Both the position numbers and the translations under genes were made by a program. Positions 22,648-29,248 of a DNA stretch of 37,053 bases are shown piece by piece. The stretch covers positions 108,750 through 145,802 of the forward strand of contig NZ_BMRG01000011.1 of assembly GCF_014648515.1 (NCBI RefSeq). Direction: 5' to 3'. The notes below the pieces were generated by a model that saw only the letters and a list, made by a program, of their open reading frames with translations, did not search any database and was not told where the DNA came from. Source of the stretch: Saccharothrix coeruleofusca. GTDB lineage: Bacteria; Actinomycetota; Actinomycetes; Mycobacteriales; Pseudonocardiaceae. Each line of letters starts with the position of its first letter. Position 1 is the first letter of the stretch.

Positions 22648-24933
22648 GTGGCGACAGTTCCTGCCGGCGTCCAGGGACCATCCGACGCGGAGCTGATCAG
22701 CTCCGTGCGCAACGGGGACGTCAAGGCGTACGGGCAGCTGTACGAACGCCACGTGGGCGCCGCCCACAACCTCGCCCGGCAGCTCGCCAGGTCCTCGGCG
22801 GAGGCCGACGACCTGGTCTCCGACGCCTTCGCCAAGGTGCTCGACGCGCTGCGCGCGGGTCGCGGCCCGGACGAGGCGTTCCGCGCCTACCTGCTCACCG
22901 CGCTGCGGCACACCGCCTACGACAAGACCCGGCGCGACCGCAGGCTCGAACTGGCCGACGACGTGACGGCGGTGTCCGGCGCGGAGGCCGTCACCAGCGT
23001 GCCGTTCCGCGACACCGCGCTGGCCGGGCTGGAGCGCTCGCTGGCCGCCAAGGCGTTCGCCAGCCTGCCCGAGCGCTGGCAGACGGTGCTGTGGCACACC
23101 GAGATCGAGGGCCAGACCCCGGCGGCGGTCGCCCCGATCCTGGGGCTGACCGCCAACGGCGTGTCCGCGCTGGCCTACCGGGCCCGCGAGGGCCTGCGCC
23201 AGGCGTACCTGCAGGCGCACCTGGCGGAGAGCGGCTCCGAGCGCTGCCGCGCCACGGTGGGCAAGCTGGGCGCGTGGACCCGAGGCGGCCTGTCCAAGCG
23301 GGAGACCACCCAGGTCGAGGCGCACCTGGACGAGTGCGTGCGGTGCCGGTCGCTGGCGGCGGAGCTGGCCGACGTCAACGGCGCGTTGCGGGCGGTCGTC
23401 GCGCCGCTGGTGCTGGGCCTGGGCGCGAGCGGCTACCTGGCCGCCACGGCGGGCGCGGCCAAGGCGGGCACGGCGGCGCTGGCGGCAGGCGGCGCGAACG
23501 GGGCGGACGGCGCGGTGAACGCGCTGACCTCCGCGCCCCGGCAGGTGCTCGGCGTGGCGGCCTCGGCCGTGGCGCTGGCCGTCGCCCTGGTGGTCGGGAT
23601 GAACACCGACGCCCCGCAGCAGCCCCCGGCGGCGCAGTCCCCCTCGCCCGTGCCGACCGCCGGGCCGGGGCAGCCCAGCGCGCCCCCGCCGACCGGCTCG
23701 TCCGAGCCGGGCACCTCCCCCGCCACGACCCCGCCGACCACGACCACCACCACCGGGCCGAGCGCCCCCGCACCCGGCGGCGAACCGGCGAACCCCGCGC
23801 CCGGCCAGGCGGGTCAGCAGCGGGGGGAACCCACCACCGAACCGCCGCCTCCGGCGCTGGTGTCCACGGTGCCCGACGGGTTCTCCATGTCCACCGGCGG
23901 CCCGCCCAGCGAACTGCCCATCACCGTGCGCAACACCGGCCAGTCGACCTCGCCGCCCGCGACGCTGACCCTGTCACTGCCCGACGACGTGCAGGTGGTC
24001 GGGCCCGGCAACAACCTGGTCGGCCGGAAGGCGGTGCGCCTGGACGGCGCGGCCGGGCAGACCGTGGGCTGCCCGGCGGGCAAGGGCACGGTGACCTGCT
24101 CGACGGACCGGGGCCTGGCCCCCGGCGGCTCGGTGACGTTCATCTTCCGGCTGCTCGCGGGCCCCAAGGCGACCGGCGGCACGATCACCGGGACGGCCAC
24201 CGCGGGCTCCGCGCTGTCGGTGGCGGTGCGGGTGGAGGTGACCATCCAGCCGAAGAAGTCCTTCGCGATGGACCTGGACGCGCGCAAGTGGCACCACGGC
24301 TTCTGGACGCCCCGGCTGGACCTCACCGCGACCAACCGGGGCACCCTCGCGGGCCCGCTGGCGCTGTCGGTCGAGGCGGACCGGAGCGTGCGGCTGTTCG
24401 GCGGTCCCGAGGACTGCGAGCGGTCCGAGCACAGCCTGCGGTGCTCAGCGGACCTGGCCCTGGACAGCTCCTACCGGGTGTCGGTGTGGGCGCTCGGGCG
24501 GCCCCACCGGGACGCGGCCGTGCGCGTCACCGCCACGCTGGGCGACGTGACGAAGACGGTCGTGGTGCCGGTGCCCCGGTGGCCCGGCCACCGGCCCGAC
24601 CCGCCGGACGAGCCCGACCCGCCGACCACCGGGCCGTCCCCCACCCCGACCACCACGCTGACCACGGCACCCGGCACGACCACGCGGCCACCGTCGACCG
24701 AGCCCTCCCGGCCGCCGACGACCATCACCACCACACCGCCGTCCACGCCCCCGGAGGCCCCTCCGACGACGGTGCCCACGCCACCGTCCACGCCGTCGTC
24801 CACGCCGTCGTCCCCACCGTCGAGCGAGCCGGAGCGGCCGTCGGAACCGCCCGCGCCGTGCCGCCCGCTGCTGCCGTGGCTGCCCCCGCCGCTGGACGAC
24901 CTGCTGCCCGCACCCTGCCGCACCCCTGGCTGA
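22648..24933 (+). CDS. ECF sigma factor fused to anti-sigma-like, membrane and extracellular domains
   Basis: A 761-aa multi-domain protein. Residues about 12-100 are sigma region 2 (AYGQLYERHVGAAHNLARQL, ADDLVSDAFAKVLDAL) and about 125-190 are region 4 (LPERWQTVLWHTEIEGQTPAAVAPILGL). Residues about 205-240 contain a zinc-finger anti-sigma motif, H226-x3-C230-x2-C233. A hydrophobic part near 248-267 and a clearer membrane segment at about 300-318 follow. A Pro/Thr/Ser linker then leads to an Ig-like region (about 400-620) and a second low-complexity Pro/Thr tail ending in a Cys-containing C-terminus. This suggests a sigma factor tethered to the membrane and released by an outside signal, as proposed for some Streptomyces-type extended ECF groups. 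GTG at 22648 has GGAGGGGGA upstream. Confidence 0.87.
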   Translation: MATVPAGVQGPSDAELISSVRNGDVKAYGQLYERHVGAAHNLARQLARSSAEADDLVSDAFAKVLDALRAGRGPDEAFRAYLLTALRHTAYDKTRRDRRLELADDVTAVSGAEAVTSVPFRDTALAGLERSLAAKAFASLPERWQTVLWHTEIEGQTPAAVAPILGLTANGVSALAYRAREGLRQAYLQAHLAESGSERCRATVGKLGAWTRGGLSKRETTQVEAHLDECVRCRSLAAELADVNGALRAVVAPLVLGLGASGYLAATAGAAKAGTAALAAGGANGADGAVNALTSAPRQVLGVAASAVALAVALVVGMNTDAPQQPPAAQSPSPVPTAGPGQPSAPPPTGSSEPGTSPATTPPTTTTTTGPSAPAPGGEPANPAPGQAGQQRGEPTTEPPPPALVSTVPDGFSMSTGGPPSELPITVRNTGQSTSPPATLTLSLPDDVQVVGPGNNLVGRKAVRLDGAAGQTVGCPAGKGTVTCSTDRGLAPGGSVTFIFRLLAGPKATGGTITGTATAGSALSVAVRVEVTIQPKKSFAMDLDARKWHHGFWTPRLDLTATNRGTLAGPLALSVEADRSVRLFGGPEDCERSEHSLRCSADLALDSSYRVSVWALGRPHRDAAVRVTATLGDVTKTVVVPVPRWPGHRPDPPDEPDPPTTGPSPTPTTTLTTAPGTTTRPPSTEPSRPPTTITTTPPSTPPEAPPTTVPTPPSTPSSTPSSPPSSEPERPSEPPAPCRPLLPWLPPPLDDLLPAPCRTPG

Positions 24934-24939
24934 TCAGCC
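24928..24939. promoter_or_regulatory. 12-bp perfect palindrome before GtrA gene
   Basis: GGCTGATCAGCC spans the sigma gene stop and lies 13 bp before the TAGACT box of the first GtrA gene, about where a -35 element would be. It could be a regulator site or chance. Confidence 0.3.
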
Positions 24940-24952
24940 GGTCGCCGATCAC

Positions 24953-24958
24953 TAGACT
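24953..24958 (+). promoter_or_regulatory. TAGACT -10 box, leaderless start of first GtrA gene
   Basis: TAGACT is followed by exactly 6 nt (GCCCCG) and then GTG. At this distance RNA synthesis would begin at the start codon, giving a leaderless message. There is no ribosome site upstream of the GTG. Confidence 0.6.
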
Positions 24959-24964
24959 GCCCCG

Positions 24965-25483
24965 GTGCTGCCAGTCGTCCGCAGGGCTTTGGGCCGTCTT
25001 CCGGAACCCGTCCGCTTCCTGCTCCGCAAGCACCGCGAGCTGATCCGGTTCGCCGTCGTGGGCGGCACGACGTTCCTGATCGACAACGGCGTCTGGTACG
25101 CGCTGAAGCTGACCGTCCTGGAGCAGAAGGTCGTCACGGCCAAGGCGATCGCCGTGCTGGTGGCGGTGATCTCGTCCTACGTGCTCAGCCGCGAGTGGTC
25201 CTTCCACACCAGGGGCGGTCGGGAGCGCCACCACGAGGCCGCGCTGTTCTTCCTGGTCAGCGGGATCGGCATCGGGCTGAACCTGCTGCCGCTGTACGTC
25301 TCGCGGCACGTGTTCGACCTGCACGCCGAGATCGCCGACTTCCTCAGCGGCTCGGTGATCGGGATGCTGATCGCCACCGGGTTCAAGTTCTGGGCGATGC
25401 GCCGGGTGGTGTTCCCCGAGGCGGACGCCCGGCCCGAGGTGCGCGGGCTGAGCGTGGTGGCCGGGCAGCGGGAAGTGGCCTGA
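24965..25483 (+). CDS. GtrA family membrane protein (first of two)
   Basis: A 172-aa membrane protein of the GtrA family, with four hydrophobic segments: FAVVGGTTFLIDNGVWYAL, AIAVLVAVISSYVLSREW, ALFFLVSGIGIGLNLLPLYV, and one near IGMLIATGFKFWAMRRVVF. The RFAVVGG and SYVLSREWSF motifs are typical. GtrA proteins are thought to help flip or pass lipid-linked sugars across the membrane, and a GtrA gene lies next to purK in mycobacteria too (Rv3277, from memory). GTG at 24965 is used; TAGACT lies 6 nt before it. It is followed 35 bp later by a paralogue that shares a nearly identical 75-bp stretch. Confidence 0.9.
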   Translation: MLPVVRRALGRLPEPVRFLLRKHRELIRFAVVGGTTFLIDNGVWYALKLTVLEQKVVTAKAIAVLVAVISSYVLSREWSFHTRGGRERHHEAALFFLVSGIGIGLNLLPLYVSRHVFDLHAEIADFLSGSVIGMLIATGFKFWAMRRVVFPEADARPEVRGLSVVAGQREVA

Positions 25484-25506
25484 ACAGCGCGTTCACCCGT
25501 TTTCCG

Positions 25507-25512
25507 TAGACT
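25507..25512 (+). promoter_or_regulatory. TAGACT -10 box, leaderless start of second GtrA gene
   Basis: TAGACT, 6 nt (GCCCAG), then GTG at 25519, the same layout as at the first GtrA gene. The whole 15-bp word TAGACTGCCC(C/A)(G)GTG was duplicated with the gene, so each copy likely has its own leaderless promoter. Confidence 0.6.
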
Positions 25513-25518
25513 GCCCAG

Positions 25519-26067
25519 GTGTCCGTAGTCGAAAACGTCGTCCACCGCCTGCCCGAACCGCTGCGCTCGGTCGCCCTCAAGCACCGCGAGCTGCTGAAGT
25601 TCGCCGTGGTCGGCGGCATCTGCTTCGTGATCGACACCGTCATCTTCTTCGGCCTGAAGACGGTCGTGCTGACCGAGAAGCCGGTGACCGCGAAGGTGGT
25701 GGCCACGCTGGTGGCCACCATCGTGTCCTACGTGCTCAACCGCGAGTGGTCGTTCCGGACCAGGGGCGGTCGGGAGCGCCACCACGAGGCCGCGCTGTTC
25801 TTCCTGGTCAACGGCATCGGCATCGGGCTGAACTCGCTGCCGCTGGGCGTGTCGCGCTACCTGCTGCACCTCCAGGAGCCGCACGTGAGCAGGCTGGTGG
25901 AGGAGATCGCCGACTTCACCAGCGCGCAGATCGTGGGCACCCTGGTCGCGATGGTGTTCCGCTGGTACGGCTACAAGAAGTGGGTGTTCCCCGATGCGGA
26001 CGCCCGCCCGCGCAAGCGCGTGCCCTCCTACGACTCCGCCGACGACGAGTCCCTCGGCCACTCCTGA
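25519..26067 (+). CDS. GtrA family membrane protein (second of two)
   Basis: A 182-aa paralogue of the preceding gene with the same four membrane segments (FAVVGGICFVIDTVIFFGL, VVATLVATIVSYVLNREW, ALFFLVNGIGIGLNSLPLGV, and one near QIVGTLVAMVFRWYGYKKW). It has a 10-residue longer loop before segment 4 (QEPHVSRLVEEIADF). The tail is charged. GTG at 25519 is the start, with TAGACT 6 nt before. The stop is 1-2 bp before the left arm of nested repeat element copy 3. The two copies may form a heteromer or serve different glycans. Confidence 0.9.
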   Translation: MSVVENVVHRLPEPLRSVALKHRELLKFAVVGGICFVIDTVIFFGLKTVVLTEKPVTAKVVATLVATIVSYVLNREWSFRTRGGRERHHEAALFFLVNGIGIGLNSLPLGVSRYLLHLQEPHVSRLVEEIADFTSAQIVGTLVAMVFRWYGYKKWVFPDADARPRKRVPSYDSADDESLGHS

Positions 26068-26068
26068 C

Positions 26069-26188
26069 CCGCGTCGGCAAGTACTACCCGACCCACCGGA
26101 GAGGGCCGTTGACTACTACCCGGCCCGTCGGAGTCGGGTAGTGGTCAACGGCCCTCGGAGGCGACCCCGGTAGTACTTGCCGACGCGG
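26069..26188. repeat. Nested inverted-repeat element, copy 3 (complete, best preserved)
   Basis: 120 bp with mirror layout. A is 26069-26090 and A' is 26167-26188 (21 of 22 positions pair). B is 26101-26122 and B' is 26135-26156 (21 of 22 pair). Spacers are 10, 12 and 10 bp. The core words are GCAAGTACTACCCG in A and GTTGACTACTACCCG in B. It starts just after the GtrA stop and runs into the end of the convergent phosphatase gene, whose stop codon (26145-26147) lies in B'. It could fold into a long two-step hairpin on either strand. Confidence 0.9.
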
Positions 26189-26987
26189 TTCGGAGCAGGG
26201 TGAGGGCGGGGTCGTGGAGGTGGCCGTTGGTGGACAGGGCGCTGCCGCCGTCGTAGCGGGGTGCGCCGGTCAGGTCGCTGAACCGGCCGCCCGCCTCGGT
26301 CACCAGCACCTGGAGCGGGGCCACGTCCCACGGGTTGACGATCGCCTCGGCGGCGATGTCGATCGCGCCCTCGGCGACCAGGCAGTGCTGCCAGAAGTCG
26401 CCGAACGCCCGGTTCTCCCAGGTCGCGTCCACCAGCGCCAGGTAAGCCTCCCGCGAGTGGTGCTCCACCCACGAGCCGAGGTGCGTGGTCGACAGGTAGG
26501 CGTCGGACAGCTCCCGCACGCCGGACACGCCGATCCGGCGCTGGCCGGTGGCGTCCGAGGTGAACGCCCCCGCGCCCGCCGCCGCCCACCAGCGACGCCC
26601 CAGCGCGGGCGCGCTGACCACGCCCACCACCGGCGCGCCGTCGACCACGAGCGCGATCAGGGTCGCCCAGACGGGTACCCCGCGCAGGAAGTTCTTGGTG
26701 CCGTCGATCGGGTCCAGCACCCAGGTCCGGCCGCCCTCCACCGCACCGCCGCGCTCCTCGCCCGCGATCCGGTCCCCCGGCCGCTCGGCGGCCAGCACGG
26801 CCCGGATGGCGTCCTCCACGGCCACGTCGGCGTCGGTCACCGGGGTGCGGTCGGGCTTGCGCTCCACGGCCAGGTCGTGGGCCCGGAACCGGGCGGTGGT
26901 GATCGCGTCGGCGGTGTCGGCGAGGGCGCGGGCGAGGAGCAGGTCGGCGCTGTGGTCGGTGCTGAGGTCGGCGCTGTGGTCTGGCAC
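26145..26987 (-). CDS. Inositol-monophosphatase family phosphatase (HisN-like)
   Basis: A 280-aa Mg-dependent phosphatase of the IMPase/HisN type. Motifs: GDRIAGEERG (metal-binding Glu), WVLDPIDGTKNFLRGVPVW (D-P-I-D-G-T metal site) and NPWDVAPLQVLVTEAGGRFSDLTG (second Asp site). The F-L-R-G-V-P-V-W form is close to histidinol-phosphatase HisN and to CysQ-like enzymes; inositol-phosphate or fructose-bisphosphate activity is also possible. GTG at 26987 is tentative: the first 16 residues contain a duplicated DHSADL unit and may not be part of the original protein. The last 15 residues or so (TASASTTGVASEGR) are encoded by the repeat element, which also gives the stop. It diverges from the response regulator with only 32 bp between. 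Confidence 0.85.
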   Translation of the reverse strand: MPDHSADLSTDHSADLLLARALADTADAITTARFRAHDLAVERKPDRTPVTDADVAVEDAIRAVLAAERPGDRIAGEERGGAVEGGRTWVLDPIDGTKNFLRGVPVWATLIALVVDGAPVVGVVSAPALGRRWWAAAGAGAFTSDATGQRRIGVSGVRELSDAYLSTTHLGSWVEHHSREAYLALVDATWENRAFGDFWQHCLVAEGAIDIAAEAIVNPWDVAPLQVLVTEAGGRFSDLTGAPRYDGGSALSTNGHLHDPALTLLRTASASTTGVASEGR

Positions 26988-27006
26988 ATCGCGATCGTGC
27001 CACGCC

Positions 27007-27012
27007 TAGGCT
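27007..27012 (+). promoter_or_regulatory. TAGGCT -10 box, leaderless start of response regulator
   Basis: TAGGCT, 7 nt, GTG at 27020. The gap to the divergent phosphatase start is only 32 bp, so a conventional leader has no room. CCTAGG makes the same site usable on both strands. Confidence 0.5.
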
Positions 27013-27019
27013 GGGTGCC

Positions 27020-27691
27020 GTGAGCGTGGTCTTGTTGGCCGAGGACGATCCGGCGATCGCGGAGCCCCTCTCCCGCGCCCTGCAGCGGGAGGGCTACCAG
27101 GTGCACGTGGTCGGCGACGGTCCCGGCGCGCTGGAGGCGACCGCGCACGGCGGCGTCGACCTGCTGGTGCTCGACCTCGGCCTGCCCGGCATGGACGGGC
27201 TGGAGGTGTGCCGCAGGCTGCGGGCGGGCGGGCGCGGCATCCCGGTGCTGATGCTGACCGCGCGCTCGGACGAGGTGGACTTCGTGGTCGGCCTCGACGC
27301 GGGGGCCGACGACTACGTGGCCAAGCCGTTCCGGCTGGCCGAGCTGATGGCCCGCATCCGCGCGCTGCTGCGCCGCCGCGCCCCCGGCACGCTGGAGGTC
27401 AACGGCGTGCGGATGGACCTGGCCGCCCGCCGGGTGACCGTGGACGGGCAGGAGGTGCAGTTGGCGAACAAGGAGTTCGAGCTGCTGCGGGTGCTCATCC
27501 AGCGCGCGGGCCAGGTGGTCAACCGGGACGAGATCCTGTCCGAGGTGTGGAACGACCCGGAGCTCAAGAGCAGCAAGACGCTGGACATGCACATGTCCTG
27601 GCTGCGCCGCAAGCTCGGTGACGTGCGCTCGGTGGAGCGCCGCATCGCCACGGTGCGCGGCGTCGGCTTCCGCTTCAACACCAGCGACTGA
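27020..27691 (+). CDS. OmpR-family response regulator
   Basis: A 223-aa two-component response regulator. The receiver (1-115) has the acidic pair D9/D10, the phospho-acceptor D52 in VLDLGLPGMDG, the switch Thr in LMLTARSDE and K101 in DYVAKPF. The C-terminal winged-helix DNA-binding domain (about 130-220) has the OmpR features ANKEFELLRVLIQRAGQVVNRDEIL, SKTLDMHMSWLRRKLGD and IATVRGVGFRF. Phosphorylated dimers should bind direct repeats at target promoters. Its TGA overlaps the ATG of the kinase gene by one base, so it is paired with that kinase. Target genes are unknown; the membrane sensor suggests an envelope signal. Confidence 0.95.
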   Translation: MSVVLLAEDDPAIAEPLSRALQREGYQVHVVGDGPGALEATAHGGVDLLVLDLGLPGMDGLEVCRRLRAGGRGIPVLMLTARSDEVDFVVGLDAGADDYVAKPFRLAELMARIRALLRRRAPGTLEVNGVRMDLAARRVTVDGQEVQLANKEFELLRVLIQRAGQVVNRDEILSEVWNDPELKSSKTLDMHMSWLRRKLGDVRSVERRIATVRGVGFRFNTSD

Positions 27692-28965
27692 TGCGCAGCC
27701 GCATCCTGCGCGCCATCCTGGTGGCCGTCGCGGTCACCGGCTTCGTGCTCGGCCTGCCCCTGGGCTACACCGCGCTGCGGCTGGTCGACGACGGCGCGCG
27801 CGGCGACCTGGCCAGCCGGGCGCAGCGGATCGCCGCGCTGATCGACGAGCAGATCGCCAACAACCAGCCGATCGACCTGGCCAAGGCGGAGATCGGCGTG
27901 CCCGAGGGCGGGCACCTGGTGGTCACCTCCGGCGGCGGCAGCCGCGAGCTGGGCAGCTCGCCGGGGCCGGACGCGCTCAGCGTGGAGGTGCCGATCGCGC
28001 ACCAGGGCACCGTGCGGCTGGAGGTGTCGTCCTCGCCCAAGCGCACCACGCAGTACCAGATGGCGGCGCTGGTGGTGCTGCTGGTCGTGCTGTCGGTGGG
28101 CACCGGCACCGTGGTGGCCACGGTCACCGCCCGCGAGCTGGCCAAACCGCTGCGGCACGTGGCGGCGCGCGCGGCGCGGCTGGGCGCGGGCGACTTCCGC
28201 CGCGACGAGCGCAGGCACGGCGTGCCGGAGCTGGACCTGGTGGCCGAGGCGCTGGACCGCTCGGCGGCGGCGCTGGCCCAGCTCGTGCAGCGGGAGCGGG
28301 AGCTGGTCGGCGACGTGTCGCACCAGCTGCGCAGCAGGCTCACCGCGCTGCAGCTGCGGCTGGAGGCGCTGGCCGAGCACCCCGAGCCGGACACCGCGAG
28401 CGAGGCGCGGGCGGCGCTGGAGCAGGCCGAGCGGCTGGCGGAGGTGCTCAACGAGCTGCTGGCCGCCGCCCGCGCGGCCCGCGCCATCGGGGCCGAGCCG
28501 CTGGACCTGCGCGCCGAGCTGACCGCCATCGCCGAGGAGTGGCGGGAACCCCTGCGCAGCAAGGGACGCGCCCTGCGGGTGCGGGTGCCCGACGGCCTGC
28601 TGGCCCGCGCCACGCCCGCCCGGCTGCGCGAGGCGATCGGCGTGCTGCTGGACAACGCGCTGCGGCACGGCGAGGGCCAGGTCGTGGTGTCGGCGCGGCG
28701 CGACGAGGGCACCGTGGTGGTCGAGGTGGCCGACGCGGGCGCGGGCGTGCCGGACGAGCTGGCCGGTCACATCTTCGAGCGCGGCGTGTCCGGCGGCGGG
28801 TCGACCGGCGTGGGGCTGGCGCTGGCCCGCGCGCTGGTGGACGCCGACGGCGGGCGGCTGGAGCTGTCCGCGGCCCGGCCCGCGACGTTCGCGGTGTTCC
28901 TGCCGGTGCCCAGGGCCGAGGACGTGGTGGGCGTGAGCTGGCGGACCGACCTCACGCCCCGGTAG
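27691..28965 (+). CDS. Membrane sensor histidine kinase
   Basis: A 424-aa sensor kinase. Membrane segments at about 7-29 and 123-145 enclose an extracytoplasmic sensor of about 90 residues (rich in GGGSRELGSSPG). A HAMP linker follows (147-200), then the dimerisation region with phospho-acceptor His211 in LVGDVSHQLRSRLTALQ, and an ATPase domain with LLDNALRHGEGQ (N box), VADAGAGVPDELAGHIFERG (G1) and GVGLALARALV (G2). H-Q-L-R-S rather than H-E-L-R-T is usual in this actinobacterial group. It phosphorylates the regulator encoded just before. ATG at 27691 is fixed by the TGATG overlap. The 3' end overlaps the convergent candidate immunity gene by 14 bp. Confidence 0.94.
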   Translation: MRSRILRAILVAVAVTGFVLGLPLGYTALRLVDDGARGDLASRAQRIAALIDEQIANNQPIDLAKAEIGVPEGGHLVVTSGGGSRELGSSPGPDALSVEVPIAHQGTVRLEVSSSPKRTTQYQMAALVVLLVVLSVGTGTVVATVTARELAKPLRHVAARAARLGAGDFRRDERRHGVPELDLVAEALDRSAAALAQLVQRERELVGDVSHQLRSRLTALQLRLEALAEHPEPDTASEARAALEQAERLAEVLNELLAAARAARAIGAEPLDLRAELTAIAEEWREPLRSKGRALRVRVPDGLLARATPARLREAIGVLLDNALRHGEGQVVVSARRDEGTVVVEVADAGAGVPDELAGHIFERGVSGGGSTGVGLALARALVDADGGRLELSAARPATFAVFLPVPRAEDVVGVSWRTDLTPR

Positions 28966-29248
28966 CGGGCTCCCCAGCGGACTCCCCGGCGGGCTCCTTG
29001 GGCAGCGGACCCACCGCGCCGCGCACCACCTGCGACCACACCAGGCGGCCGAACAGGTAGTAGCAGGCGACCTCCTCGCTGGTGAAGCGGGCCCAGTCGT
29101 AGCGGTTGCCCTGCTCCCGCCAGAACACCTCGAAGCCCTCGTCGTCGGCCAGCAGGCACCAGGTGTTGTCCGCCTCGACGCCCACCGAGACCACCTCGGC
29201 GGGCACGCCCACGGCCAGCAGCCAGCCCTGGATCGACTCGGCGTTCAC
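28952..29248 (-). CDS. Candidate immunity protein for the TNT toxin
   Basis: A 98-aa acidic soluble protein directly after the TNT toxin gene; its GTG start overlaps the toxin stop by 4 bp (GTGA). The core reads NTWCLLADDEGFEVFWREQG, then RFTSEEVACYYLFGRLVW. This Trp/Glu-rich build with a final helix is common in small immunity proteins, but no named family was recognised with confidence. Position, size and coupling argue that it neutralises the toxin in the cytoplasm before export. GTG at 29248 has GGAGGAGC upstream. The C-terminal tail (PKEPAGESAGEPATGA) is low complexity and antisense to the kinase gene end. It is not visibly like the longer mycobacterial TNT immunity factor. Confidence 0.68.
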   Translation of the reverse strand: MNAESIQGWLLAVGVPAEVVSVGVEADNTWCLLADDEGFEVFWREQGNRYDWARFTSEEVACYYLFGRLVWSQVVRGAVGPLPKEPAGESAGEPATGA

